From Thuidium tamariscinum (lineage: Eukaryota; Streptophyta; Bryopsida; Hypnales; Thuidiaceae): a DNA stretch of 64,000 bases. The translations under genes and the position numbers were made by a program. Within the stretch, counting starts at the first letter, position 1. Every line of letters starts with the position of its first letter. Below are positions 35,959 through 48,899 of the stretch, piece after piece. The notes under the pieces are model-generated. The model saw only the letters and a program-made list of their open reading frames with translations. It was not told the DNA's origin and searched no databases. Where the stretch lies: positions 10,728,501 to 10,792,500 of the forward strand of contig OX344755.2 in assembly GCA_947034885.2 (NCBI GenBank). Direction: 5' to 3'.

Positions 35959-36542
35959 TTTCCTCCAACAAGGATTCTTTCGTTCCGTTAGTCACTTAGC
36001 CACTGTACATTTACAGACTTAAGTAGAAATTCTCTCAGGCTTAATCGGATTAGTCAGGCATTTTTCGAGTCACAAGTTGTGACTCTTGTACATTGGATGA
36101 GCACTGGGTTCCACATTGGGCCGTGCTTTCAAGAGCATTTAATAACATTCTTTGGACGTCACAATGGGCGTCTAAATTTCAATTCAAGAGGTTCTTCGAG
36201 TGTCTCAGCATGCTTGGAATTGGAATGAATATTCTTATTGTCACGTCTCCTGACACCGACCGATTGACGTAGTTCTCCGAAGTTGGAAGGCAAATCGAAA
36301 TGTAGACTTGGCCCCCAGAAAGGTTTGTACGCTTACCGCTGTCAACATGCTAGTTTAGAAAGTTCGGGGGCGTCAGTATACATTTCGACTTTTGCATAAC
36401 CGGGGTGACGGGTACCACGTCAGAGGTTTCATCCTGAAGTCAAATGCTCGAAATTGACCTGACGACCCAGACAATGCATTTCCCCATTTCGTGCAAAGCC
36501 ATGGCAATGGCAAAACGATGGAATTGGTCTTCCAGCACTGGA
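35959..36542. other. PAL 3' region
   Basis: Presumed 3' UTR and intergenic DNA. No further coding signal on either strand before the minus-strand exon ending at 36543. Confidence 0.5.
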
Positions 36543-36622
36543 TCAACCAAATTCGTCATTGATATCCTCAACGATGTCCACCTTGCTATAACCTAGACTG
36601 CCTGATTTTTCTTCTGAACCCG
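36543..36622 (-). CDS. Possible 3'-terminal exon, unidentified minus-strand gene
   Basis: After an acceptor (TTGCAG, read on the minus strand at about 36623-36628) there is an open segment ending in TGA at 36543-36545. It encodes GSEEKSGSLGYSKVD followed by IVEDINDEFG, an acidic C-terminus. Possible upstream exons on the same strand lie at about 37499-37541 (between TTTCACAG and GTAAGT, about 43 nt) and 37390-37498 (encoding CIEGRAATIMGNFKPKLQ and an acidic stretch). I could not join these with consistent phases and do not recognise the protein. A decayed gene between PAL and CHX is as likely as a live one. Confidence 0.3.
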
Positions 36623-37868
36623 CTGCAATCAAAATAATTGCATGAGCGCAACATCAGTGAAGTGCTAAACGATATCATTCTACGTGACACTAGGTAGACA
36701 GAAACGTTCCCAATTCTTCTGTTAGTTTACAGGACAAATTAAAACATATAACTTGCATTTCTCCTCTTGCATAATTCATGTTTAAACTCTGGATGCAAAA
36801 GCATACATCAGTTCACTTGCCCTTGAAAATGATAGAAGATCATGGCTACCTTTGGCTATTGAGAAACTGACCAACATCTTTATTTCTGGCATTCCTTCGC
36901 TTCAGCCTGCTCGAATGTTTGCCCGCTCAGAAGCAATCAGATTTTCTAAACTCGTGACATTTCTTGCTATTCCATAGATAGACTCCCACATGAACTGCAC
37001 GGAACTAAATCCTGTTGAAAGCACATCCAAGACAAATTATATGCTATTAAGAAAAATGAGCAGGAGTGGTCTTTTCACTGACTCATCCTGTACAGCAGTG
37101 GCGAAGACTTTTCTTTCTTCTCCAAGGTAAAAATGCATAATGCCAAAGCAGGTTTATGAAATTGAAGTGGCAATCGGACGATGGCTAGAGCCCTTAATAC
37201 TAACCTTTCTGAAAGTCTCTTAATAATCTGATTCAAATAGTATGCAACCAATGGCAGGGATGCCATAACCCTTCTGTTTCTAAATCTTAAAATCAACTGA
37301 AAGTATGGTTAAGTCTTATACTTGACATTATGCTTCATAATGTCAGCTCTCGCGCACTACATATAGTCCATATCACGTGTGATTTTAGAGGTTCTGAGTG
37401 CCTCCAACATTCACATCCTCTTCCTCAGCAGCTTGCAACTTCGGTTTGAAGTTTCCCATAATCGTGGCAGCCCTACCTTCAATGCATCGATGCCACTTAC
37501 ATGGCGGATCCAAAAGCACATACATGCGCATCACACTTTGAAACTGTGAAAGAGTTCCATACCAGCAACTCTTCACAATGTAAGAAAAATGTGTTTCAAT
37601 TCAATGACTGCCATAATGTCCAGGAAAGACAGTTGCACGTATCTTTGCGTATGCAACTGGAGTCTGCTGTTATATTTGAATTAATCTGGTCCCTTGAGCA
37701 GTATAATCTAACAAGCATTACCTTACGCCAACTCGATCTATTGAATGTTGCGAATTAGAGTTGACCCTGTAGATCAATCGTTAGCTCCATGATTCTCTGA
37801 TAGGAACTCCAATGTTATACACTGTACAGTCAAGCCCTAACTAGCTTATATTGTACAGAAGGCGGCAC

Positions 37869-40800
37869 TCATGGTGAGGATACAGAATCCCCCAGATCAT
37901 GAAGTGCCCTTGTGACGCTGCTTCGGGTTGCCCTCGAATACCCACAGTCGCTGGAAGCATCGACAGAGGAAATGGAAGTCCCGAGCTCCATTTTTTCGAC
38001 AACAGGGTGCAGGTTTCGATGAGCGTCGAGAGCGTTCGCAGTTCTGGAGTTCAAGTGGTTGTCAAACTTGTGCTGCTTGACCAGCAGCAGCGACGCGTGC
38101 ATGTGGAAGTGCTTCTTGGACACCAAAAAATCTCCCAAGGGCCCGAGGCCATGATCCTCCACAGCAGAAAAAGCGCAAAATTGCTTGACTGGGCTTGCGG
38201 GATGCAAGTGCAACCCAGTGATGATCAAGTCATTGGGTTGCGCAGAATGGAACACGTCAAGAACAGAGTCCTCGAGGTTTTGCGTCTCAATCACTTTGAG
38301 TGTCAACTTTCTGCAACTGATTTTATGCTCGCCGTTGCTTCTTAGGTCATCGTCGTCTTCCACTCCTTCTGCAGCTTCCAAGATAGGAGCTAGAGCTTGC
38401 CTATCCAAGTGTCTCTCACTTTGCGACTCGATTTTGTCCATGAAGATGCGAGATTCTTCCGTAGACTGTGCCTTGCTTGTATCTATCTGCCCATTTGGTA
38501 AGCAGTCTCCACTGTCTTGCTTGCGTGGGACAGATCTCTGGGTGTTGATCCATGGCGCCTTGAAGAAACTCAAAACTTCACAAGCTATCCATGTGAAACC
38601 GGTCCAGACTCGTTTAGCAACCGATTGAGTTTGCGAGTGTGACATGAGCACGTGGCTTGAAATGTTTCGAATGTTGCCCAAGTTTTTGTTCCCCAGACCT
38701 TCGATCACGAACTGGATCACTGTGAGGTTGATACTGCCATGTTGCAACATGCGGCGTGCCAGTATCAGGGCTTCCCGGTCATCCGAGCCTCCGAAGAATA
38801 AGACGTAAATTTGTTGTGAGCAATTGGTCGGGGGGCTGTCTGAGGTGATACGCAAACCATTGTCAAGAAGTAGTCCAACTGAGCAGGGAGGGTTTTGCAA
38901 CACCTTCCTGTTCACTTCCTTCAATCCCGACATGACTGTCTCAAAGCTTCCGTCGCACCGTTGGCGCATGTGAAAGGGGAGCAACAGGAAATTCACTCGG
39001 TTGGCGATTGAGGTGTTGCAGATGTCGATGTGCATGTTGTGGAAAGCACTGACGGCGACGGCGGTTTTCACTCTCACTCGGCTCACCTGGGAGTAAGTCT
39101 GGAATGCTACTTCCACTGCGTCCAACTCGGAACTGCCCTGAAAGCACAGATCAGGTGGGTTTTGTTATTGCAGAAGAAAATCAAGCTCGAATGTACCAAC
39201 CTATCTTTTAAATAGAGTCCATAGCTGTCTTTTATGACAATCTTAACACCTTCAATGAGTGCACCTAAATTTACTCTTCATCTGACAACATCGACACTAA
39301 CAGGATAGGATTTAGATTCAATCAACAAGTCTGAGAATAGTCTGCAATAATATGCTACTTCCTCTCAAGTGTCTATCCAGGAGCTACTGTGAGGAAGCTC
39401 TTGAATTGAGTGATGTCAGGGGCTTCCTTTTTCCAAACTCTGCAACTCAAGATGTAAGAGGTTTCAAAGAAGGAAGACTTCTGAGGATCGGAGCATGTTT
39501 TTGACCACGTTGTTTTTAAACATTCATTGAGCAGGTCATATGCGGAATTTCTTTTGTTCAATCTTGTTTATTCTTTGACGTCTATATGAGATGCTCTCCC
39601 TGATTCAGCTGATATAAGTTTTGTCACCATCTGAACTCTATTTTCCCCAATATGACTAATCGATTGGGTCATTTTAGAACCATGAATCCTTTAGTCTTTG
39701 AAGGGGAATGAAGATTCTAATTGCTTTCTTGTGCAACCATTGACGATGGCTTTCTAATTTGATTCAGACTACAATTCTCTGCAGATATTGATTAGGACGT
39801 TGTTGCTACTCTTGTGGATTGAATTGAGGAGGTTTATGGATGGTGCAATACATCACCTCTTGCTTGGAAAACGACGTGGACATTCGAATAGACGATAACC
39901 GTTCCGAACATTCGATGAGGTGAAGCACATACGCTCTCAGTGACTTGAAGTCTTTCCCTCTTGTGATTTCAATCATGTTTATCATGGAAGGTGTGTTCCA
40001 TGATCCAACAGGACATAGCAGCATACGTAGTTCATCCTTATCATCCCCAGCGTCGATACTTCGTCTCACGTAAGGTGGAATATCACGAGCTGGTGAATAT
40101 ATCCACATTACAACTGGCGTTGTTATGAAGGTGGTCACGAGGGCCATGATCACCAATATCGCAAACAATTCTTCATTTATGACCTGTGCAGGTAGATTGT
40201 GCAACACTGAAGGTTAATCGACACAAAATACTAGTTGTACTTTGGTGATGGAGTTTTAAGACATCGACTTTTCTTGGTCATGATGACCCTGAAGATGTTG
40301 AAACGTTTTCAAGTCTGAGAGAACAAAAAGCAAGAGCTCTAACTTACCCCCTTTGAAAGACCGATGTTCAGGACTATCAATTCCACAAGACCTTTGGTGT
40401 TCATGAGAAAGCCCAGGGCCAAAGCCTTGCGATTCTCCACACCCCAAAGCTTGGCCACAATAAATGTCCCCAACACTTTTCCTATGCATGCTGTTGCTAG
40501 CACCATTATGAGAATCAACACTGCACCAGAAACGTTTCACTATTCAGATTGTCTTTGTTTGCCATTCATTTGATATTTTTATACTGTGAGACAAGCATTT
40601 CGGTGTTTTCGCCATGAGATTCGCTTGAGAATTCGTTCAACCTCAAAGCATAGAGCTCATAACTGCTCTGTTAGCAAGTGAATATCCTTGACGTTCTTGT
40701 GATTCTTGTTGTTCTAACAAAATGGATAGTAAGAAAGGCCTCATACCTGCAGTTCCATTGTTGACTGCAGACAGGTGCGTCTTCAGTCCAGAAGATGCGA

Positions 40801-43395
40801 AGTAGAGGGGCAAGAAAAGGATGCTCACGTAGTCTTCAACCTTCTCAATCAGTATTACTGCACAGAAAGAATCCTTTTAATTTACTGTAAGTTGAGTTTG
40901 AACAGCAAATTCGTTGCATTCTCTGTTGACTGATGAAGATGTACACCTATTCCAAGTTTATGATATCTGAAGCCAGCAGCAATTGAAATAGAGCCTCTAA
41001 AATTTGTGTCAGTGACACGAACTTCTAGAGCTGTTTGTATCGTGATTGTAATGTAGAGCAGGCAAATCGAAGTACCTGCGAATAGGCCGTCCTTAGGGAT
41101 GATGAGCCCGCAGATGAAGGCTCCAAAAATGACATGAATGCCAATGAAATCAGTGAGAAACGCCGCACCAAGAACAAGCAAAAGAGTCATTGCCACAACA
41201 GGCTCCGGTGGAAGCTCCCTGTAATGGGCCAGTGCATACGTAATCGGTGAAACGACCAAACACATGAAGGCAAGAAAGGCTATGCCGAGGAGTGCCACCC
41301 ACAGCGCCACTAGTGGACTTGACTTTGAGTTCGTTACAGCCACTGCTAGAGCCAGAAGGACCCATGCAACCACGTCGTTTATTGCGGCTGCTGACATCGC
41401 CATTTGACCAATCTGCGAAATGAAGAGCCCGTTGGGTAAGCTCGTTCAGCGTTAAGAATGATCCACTGATTTTTTTTATCAACATTCACGGCAGGGTTTT
41501 TTTTTGGTACTGTTCATCTACAGTAAAGCCCTCTGTGGCCTCCCACCAGAGGCCAATATTGGGAGGGAGCCACACACACTGGTGAGCCAGAGCGGGAAGC
41601 TGGCGATAAATCGCCAGAAAAAAAAACCCTGATTCACGGATGTCAAGTGATTAAGTCCAACAGGATTGAGATTTCATGGTTTAAAGTGAGCAATTTGATT
41701 CAAATCCATAAAAAAACAATAATTCAGATAAGGTCAAACTTATATTACCAGAATCAATGAAGAACATTGCAGGTGCTGGTCAAATATAAATAGGTATGGA
41801 CAACACACATTCCTTTTATGACGTGCTCTAAATTGCCACGAAAGAGAAGCTCGAAGCCTCTTGATCCTTGAGGGTTTAAGCTCAAGCCCACAACGTTCTC
41901 AAGCTGACATTCTTGTGCAGTTTACACTACCGAAGAGATTTCGTCAGATCAACGACTATTTAAGTGAGAGTTTAGCTTGGCATGCCTCAGTGTTGAGAAG
42001 TTTGCGCTCTGCCAGAATGCGGGCGAGAACGGGGAACGCAGTAATTGAGAGCGACACGCCAAGGAATAGAGTGAAGGTTCCAAAGTTTTGACCCAACTCC
42101 GGCAGAAGAACTTTGCATATGACGTATGATACTATTGTCCCAAGTCCAAACGGGAGGATTATGCCTGCTGCTGCCATCCATACTGTCATTACTCCTGACC
42201 TGCAGTAAACAACGTCCAATTGAGTCAATCACTTACTTTTGGGTTTGCCAAAAGCAATAATTTCTAAGTGCTTCTTTAGTAGAAATCAAGCCTGCCTCCT
42301 AACCATTTGTGCCACCATGTCGATTTGAATCGTCTTGCGAAAAGCATAATCTAGATGGGGCCAAGCTTTATATCATTAGAATCAGCTAAGACAATTGTAT
42401 GTGCTGTTTAAGACTGAATGGAATTGGAATAAGAAAGTCTATCTCCACACGACCGACTCGAAACTGCAAATACAAACATAAGTCCCGATTTGGACCTTTG
42501 GTTCTGACTGCTGACAAAAGTTTTGAAGACAATGTACAGAAACAGAGGCAAGCTGAAAAGTGGAGAGTTTCACTACTTTCGAATTCTTGTGATATTGAGC
42601 TCCAATCCCACGAGGAAGAGAAAGAAGATGAGACCCAATTCCGCGATAGTATTCAGCACAGTCAAAGAGCTTTGAGGGAAGATAGTGTTTGTAAAGCCGG
42701 GAATGTTGCCGAAGGCTGTTGGCCCCAACAATACTCCTCCCAAAATTTCTGCACAAGCGAGCACAATCAGTCCAATGACCTTCTGCATCAACAACTGAGT
42801 CATTTCAACCATCTTGCAAACCCTAAGTTTCTGGTATCTAAAATCTAGAGGAACTACACAGTTTATTCTATTTTGTGTATGAATCACTATTTATAAGTTG
42901 AATGCTAATTCAGATACCATGTATTAGTATATTTCTAGATGGAAAAAGATTGGAACACCAATTAGTAAAAACAGTAAATCCCAACCTCCCAAGTCCCTAT
43001 TGATCCACTCCAGTTCACTCAAAAGCTTCTCTTCTTTTCTTTTGATTGTGGTCCTGAGGTCAAAACAAGTACAGTAAATAACAAAATCATGTTTATTTAC
43101 AGTATGGCAAGCTATTTTGGTGGTACGTGGTCACAATATATCAAATGAAAAGTGGCGCTTCCTCAGTTGTTCAGAAAGAAACTAACAGCAATACATCCAG
43201 AGGCCACAGGAGCTTACCAGCGACAACACGTGGTTGCTTGAGGGGCCACAGCAGGAGCCCAATGAAGCGTGAGAAACCGATGATGATTGCAACTTGTACA
43301 ATGAGAAGCAAGAGAGCATGGTGAATGGGATTGTCGCCTGTTACAATCCCACCCGATGTCACCGAAACATCATCAGCTGTGAGGTTTGAAGCCAT
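37869..43395 (-). CDS. CHX: CHX-type cation/H+ exchanger (CPA2 family), 8 exons
   Basis: Monovalent cation/proton antiporter of plant endomembranes or plasma membrane, thought to handle K+ and pH. Exons on the minus strand: 43395-43218, 42748-42577, 42199-41986, 41412-41076, 40857-40747, 40520-40348, 40183-39857 and 39137-37869. All phases agree, giving 926 residues. The first 440 or so residues form the Na+/H+-exchanger membrane domain with ITAFPVLAR at 169-177 and the Asn-Asp pair of the transport core at 200-201 ([11 protein letters not shown]). '[12 protein letters not shown]' and 'INEELFA' are further CHX signatures. The hydrophilic tail of about 480 residues resembles the paired USP-like regulatory region of CHX proteins. 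It is somewhat longer than usual (about 800-850) because of insertions in the tail. Intron 3 begins with GC instead of GT and contains a MITE. Confidence 0.9.
41492..41631. mobile_element. hAT-type MITE in CHX intron 3
   Basis: 140-bp element with perfect 14-bp inverted ends, CAGGGTTTTTTTTT and AAAAAAAAACCCTG. It is bounded by the identical 8-bp sequence ATTCACGG at 41484-41491 and 41632-41639. An 8-bp duplication and CAGGG ends are the hallmark of hAT elements. It is too short to encode anything, and it lies wholly inside intron 3 (41413-41985), so splicing need not be disturbed. Confidence 0.9.
41984..41985 (-). other. Non-canonical GC splice donor, CHX intron 3
   Basis: Exon 3 must end at 41986 (codons for LLNTE) to stay in frame with exon 4 ([10 protein letters not shown]), and the intron there begins GCATGC. 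No GT donor with the right phase lies nearby. GC-AG introns make up about one percent of plant introns. Confidence 0.7.
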
Positions 43396-46300
43396 AGAAT
43401 TGTATAAATCTCTCCTCTAGCTCGATATTGAGGAAAGCAACGTAAGTCTGACTAGTGAAAAGCTCCTTCTAATGATATATGCGTCGCTCTCCGCGCCTGA
43501 TGATATGTGAGTCTCTTCCTCTTCAAATAGCAAGCTCAACGGTTGTCAGAGACCTGACTGAAAATAAAGAGGGCAGCAAAAAATACTCGATCGTCCCTGG
43601 GCTTGTGTGGTGTTGCACGAACCTCAGGACCTCTGTCCTTGGCGCACTTCTTCATCACGTACGTAATTAACCTGCAATTCCAGGTTTGGAAATTCCAGGA
43701 CCATCGCCTGACAGGACGAAACTGCAATTATGCTGTCGCAAAATGATGCATGTGCAGAGTCCTCTGACTGATTCCGGGCAGTTTATGAAACTGAAGCTAC
43801 TGTAACAAGCACCCCCCAAGTCCAAACACCTTTCTTTTAACATTACTGACGCTCCGATATTCTTTCAAACTTAATTGTAGCAACTCTCAAATTCTACAGA
43901 ACGATTAAGCCTTAAGTGTACTGTCCAACCAACTTTGTGCGTTGTCACACTTTGGGCGTTCCTAAACAACACGGAATAAACCAGTGGAGTACAACGACAC
44001 GTCAGTCATAGTGACGTAGGAGCAACGACTACACAACATTTGTAACGACGCTTGTAAAACGCAGGATGATATGCCAGGCATTCTTTATAGTAGTCCTATC
44101 AAGAGTGAAAAACTTTGGAAGCCAAACAACTTTGGAGACTATGTACGGAGACTATGTACGGAGACTATCTTTGGAGACTTAGAACTTTTAAGGCCCTTCA
44201 GACAGTGATCGAAGCTCTCAAACTTACGCAGGACCATCCATCAATTATCCTGCAAAAGAATCTGGTGAGTACACAACGCACTTGCTGCCTCTAGAAATTT
44301 TGCAGAAACTCATAGGTAGCAACCAACTCTATGGACGGTACTCTACTAACTCAAGAGATTTGTGCACGGCAGTACACGTGAAACCATCCTAGGTGTTGAA
44401 GATATTTCAAATAGCACTGCATAATTGGACAGTATTGCTGCATTGATGCCTCCCCATGAGTAAATGTACGGAAAAGTGAATCATCGCACGGCAACATGTC
44501 GCCATGAGATTTGTAAGACGAAAAAAGGCCTGCTGTACTGTACATAATTTCAGAAATTATTCAGGCACTCTCTTTTCATCAGATTGGACAATGATTAACC
44601 CATGTAAAAAAGCTAAGTAAACTGTGAATACAGTTCTATTCTTTTCCCAACGAATGCCTTGATTTTCTTTGCAGAAGATTCTAAAGTAATTATAGTTGAT
44701 TGGAGATTGAGTGAACTAGCAGGTACGCAGCATGATACGTGGAAGAAGAATCGTAGAGGGAGATATGTATTCCGAAATTAAGGGAATCAGTTTGGAAAGT
44801 AGGATTTTTCAGGGCATTGCAATTTCAAGTGCTAAGGATGGAGTGAGCACCTGAAATAGTTTGCATTGCAGCAGGGGAATAACAGTCCATTTTTGTGTCC
44901 GTGCCGTGCTGAACTCTGGAGTTCAAGATTATCATACTCTTCTTGAAAATGTTGGTCATTGACAACAAAAATAAGTTCTTGCACAATTTCGTAACCAAGG
45001 GTCTGGGACGCCATTTGTCGACCTTCGTGTACTGTACAATATCTGAAGTTTTCATTTGGCACACGTTATCCTTGCATATGCCCTCAAATTCATGAGATGC
45101 AATTCGTAAGGAACCTCAAAACCTCTAAAGTACATGAAACTACATGGAAGTACATGACATCAGAATCTACCAGGTGGAGGAATAATACCCATTCCTCTCT
45201 AATATCGACTTCTCTAATATCACAGCCTTGTTCTCTCACCAACAAGGGTTCGTGAACGCAGCTCAAAACTCACTTTGTATCATTCCTATCATGCTCTAAT
45301 AAGTCATGCGGACCTTGGCGGTGCACCGCCTAGGTTCTGGGAGCAACTCATTGGTCACTCAGTGCGGCACTCTCTCAATTCATGGGGAAAATAACATCCT
45401 TGCAAGGCTACCAATATATCAGCTGTGCACATTAAATCAAATCCGTAGATGAAAACTACTACCAGTACTCTCAGAATTGCACAATAGAGGCTGGCAGGTC
45501 CTCAATTCATGGCACAATGTACTCTTTAATCTTTGGTCCTCAGTGCTCACATGAACTTCGCACAGGTAATTCTCTGACTCATCTGGTAATTATCAATCTA
45601 ATGTCTTCAAATGGAGGTCACCATTTTACCATTGTACAACAACTTTTGTATTGCACAGATTCCTCCACGATCGGAATCCAAAAACCGGTAAGAGTCTTCT
45701 TCACTTAGAATCCTCTTCTAACGTATGCCACTAATAATCTCTGGACTAGCACCATGAATCTGCTAGATTGCCAAGTGAGCGGTGACATTCTCAACCTGTT
45801 ATAATCATCAGACTTGAACGGCAGGCACATCTGCAGACATGCACATCCTTTCCCTTTCACATTTCTCGAAAGGAGAAGAAAAAAGTTGACAAGTGGCTGA
45901 TGACTGAACCACTTGTATAAATAAAAAGGGTATCTTATGAATACGATAGCAAAGAAACTGACGACCCCCATGAATGGCAAAACATGGAAGCATCTCCTTG
46001 AAATGTGTGCTACTTCTCCTTTGACAAAAGCCCTTTTTCATTTCTTGTCAATCTAGCCACACCAACAATGACAGCAAGGGTGCAAAAATAAAACAAGGAT
46101 TTTGACACAGTGGAAAATGCTTACCTCAAGGCGATACGTTGAGGCCGTGAGCTCAAGATACGGTGAAAACATGTGAATAAGAATGTACCCTACAATATTT
46201 CCTTGAGAACCACCGATTGTCCGTCGTAAACGATATCAAGCTTTGTGGCAGATTCTCCAGCTTACAAAGGCCGTTGAATTGAGGTCCACATCATCCCAGA

Positions 46301-46429
46301 AAATGAAACGCCCCTCCGAAGCAAGGAGGTTGCGCAGCCTTTTCCTTAATGGCCAAGATTACGAAACAATATATCTAGGAGTAGGTCAACAGGACACGTA
46401 AAATACGGCATGTTTTGGATCCGAGACAT
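43396..46429. other. Intergenic DNA between CHX and the GH28 gene
   Basis: No gene seen over 3 kb. It includes the CHX promoter side (from 43396 upward) and a short tandem repeat around 44136-44180 (unit near GGAGACTATGTAC). The stretch 45185-45260, with repeated CTCTAATATC motifs, resembles 49257-49330. Confidence 0.5.
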
Positions 46430-48899
46430 TCAGGCAACATATGCATTCTCGTAGTCCACCAAGTGCATATCACGCACGGTAGAGGGAGTAATATCAAATG
46501 GCAAGCCCCAGTCCTTCATACCACATTCCTTCCATTGTAAAAGCACCTTCTGCATCCAGACATACTCCACATACTCCATGAACAAGCCTGACATGCGGTG
46601 CTTCACAAGACCTTGGCATCCAGGTCTATAGTCGTGGTAACCAGCAGTGAAATTCGTCCACCTCACGAGCGTGACATTCACGTTACTGAAGTGTAGCCCC
46701 TTCAAGAAGCTTTCCTCCGAGCCTGAAAGGAAAATGCCATTCTCTGATGTGGTCGTGATGTTGATGTAGTGCACGTTACTGACGGAGCCAACCACCGTAG
46801 CCACTGTCCGAGGACATGCTGTGACATAAATAGGCTCAGCAAAACCCCACCATGAGGAGTGGTAGTAACGAGTGCTCATGTGAATGTTGGCAAAAGTGAT
46901 GTTGTTGATATTCCCTATTCAAAACCAACACAAAAGATTAATTTAAGAAGAAAACACGATAAAACGGAAAACTTCTATATTAGTTTAACAATCCTCTTTT
47001 GTAAATTTGATGGCAAGGACTAAGGTTTTACGGTTATAAAGTGACCATTTCGAATGATCACATTGTGAAAGTACTAGAATTCGAATGGGACTAAATTCTA
47101 TAGATCGACAGAATCTTTGAAATTCATTGCATATGTTGGTCAAAAAATAAATAAAATTGGACAAAAATTGGACAAAAAAGAGTCCCCAAACGACCTACTC
47201 AAAACTGAAAAAAAGAACATAAAGCCTAACTGGGCTTCTTAGGTATAAGCAGGTACCTTCATCTCGGAGTTGAATCCCTAGTCCTCTGTGGGTATCTACA
47301 ATCATAAGCTTCTCAAAGTGAAGATTACCGAGATCATAAAATGTCTGACTCCCCAGTTTCACTGCGCATGACTTGGTTCGGATCCAGCAGTTGCTCACCG
47401 TTAAATTGTAGAGAGGGCCAACCTGTGTCTTCGGGCATATAGCATCATCTCCAGTGTCAATGTGGCAATCCTTGATCATGGTGTTGTTGGAGGAGTCGAT
47501 GTCAATGCCATCAGTGTTCGGGGAGTTGAAGTTGCCGTGTATCGACACGTCGTGAATAGAAACTATGTCCGAGTTGACAACGTGCAAGCTGAAAATTTCA
47601 CAATCCCACACAATTGTCCTTCAAAATGCTCACAACCCACCTGAGTGTAACTGGATCCCCGACAGTTTCATGCTTCTAAACAATTCAATGCTAAGTTGGA
47701 GGGTTTAAGAAATGGACTACAGAAGAAGGAAATTTCAGCATCACCAAAAACTCTAAAAGGGGTTAATCCTTTGGGGAAAAGAAGAATTGCCTTGTATCCA
47801 ATTTGGTCTCAAAACAACAAATCGGACCACAAAAATAGCAAGGCCTGACACCTATTTGAAAGGGTAAGAGTTCAAAATTTCTGCTTCAAATCTTGGAGAA
47901 ATCCAAGAAACGTGATTTGAAACCTCGACAAGCTGGCCTAGTACGTTTGATGCAAAATTTAGAACCAACCACGGCTGAATTTCGATTCAAACAACAGAGT
48001 CGTCCGGTTGAAAATGCAAACTCTGGCAACCCCTGCACTCAAGCGTCCTAATTACACTCTGAAATTGAATATTTCCTGTATATCCTTAGAATCTGGCATG
48101 TTGCATACGCATCTTCCACATGTAAAAATGTTGAACATGCGAGATAGTGCTAACTAAAGATCATTTTGCCCCCGCGCGAGGCAGTGTCATTAGAGAGGAT
48201 TGAGAGTAACCCTTCAAATGCATAATTCTACACATTTGCTGAGGATGGAAATGTAGCAGGGTTTAGGGTTTAGGGTTGGGAATGTTACATGGGAATGTTA
48301 CATGGGAATGTCACGCACCACCAGTATGCAGGATCCTCCAGGAACACATTCCAGACGTGCACATTCTTGCAATTCACAAACCCCACCAGCCGCGGGCGGC
48401 ACTCATCCCCGAGACAATCACCCGAAACATTCCAGCTCACCATGACATTCTTCTCCGTCCTGAATTCCTTCACGAACTTCCGTCCCTGTCCCGCCAATAC
48501 TCCTCCCCCAGCGATCTCCACATTCTCCACATCCTCGGCCACGATGGTGTACCATCTCCTCCATTCCAATGGGAAATCCTCCTGCCGCGTGCTGCCCACG
48601 ATCGTCGCCCCTTCCTCCACCCACAGCGTGATGTTGCTCCTCAAGTAGAGCGTTCCCGTGAGGTACCTCCCCGGGGGAATGTGCACTATCCCGCCTCCTC
48701 GCTCGGCGCAACGATCGATGCTGGATTGGATGGCAATAGTGTCGTAGTCCTTGCCGGTGCCCGTAGCGTTGGGTCTGCAAACGAGACGAGCTTCCAGTTT
48801 CAAAGCTTGGAAATCAGGGCGAAGGGCGAAGGACGAGCCCATCAAGAAAACTATCGCAAGCAATCGGAATAAAAGATTCTGTCCATCGGAATTCGTCAT
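46430..48899 (-). CDS. GH28-family (polygalacturonase-like) secreted protein, 3 exons
   Basis: Right-handed parallel beta-helix protein of the GH28/pectin-lyase fold, expected to act on cell-wall pectin. Exons 48899-48319, 47588-47257 and 46914-46430 give 465 residues with consistent phases. The start MTNSDGQNLLFRLLAIVFLM provides an N-terminal signal peptide, cut near SSFA. NTDG at 218-221 and GDD at 240-242 supply the catalytic aspartates of GH28. The later GHG and RIK motifs of classical polygalacturonases are not present; instead the corresponding places read KSCAVKLGS (266-274) and RGLGIQLRD (295-303). This replacement is shared, as far as I know, with a plant subgroup annotated only as pectin-lyase-like. 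Activity as a true polygalacturonase is therefore uncertain. Confidence 0.85.
48258..48280. repeat. Interstitial telomere-type repeat
   Basis: Three imperfect copies of TTTAGGG in intron 1 of the GH28 gene, 38 bp downstream of its exon 1 donor in gene orientation. Read on the gene strand it contains AAACCCTAA, the plant telo-box motif, which often occurs near promoters and first introns. Confidence 0.8.
48278..48316. repeat. Tandem 13-bp repeat touching a splice donor
   Basis: Three copies of GGGAATGTTACAT, the third changed to GGGAATGTCACGC. The third copy overlaps the GTGCGTGA donor of GH28 exon 1 (48311-48318 on the plus strand). It is directly next to the telomere-type repeat. Confidence 0.85.

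Noticed and set aside
37899-38628. Plus-strand open frames of about 148 codons in the last CHX exon
   Set aside because: Antisense shadows; the minus-strand frame is continuous with the CHX C-terminal tail.
48258-48280. Telomere end or fusion point
   Set aside because: Only three repeat units inside an intron with genes on both sides; more likely a short interstitial motif.
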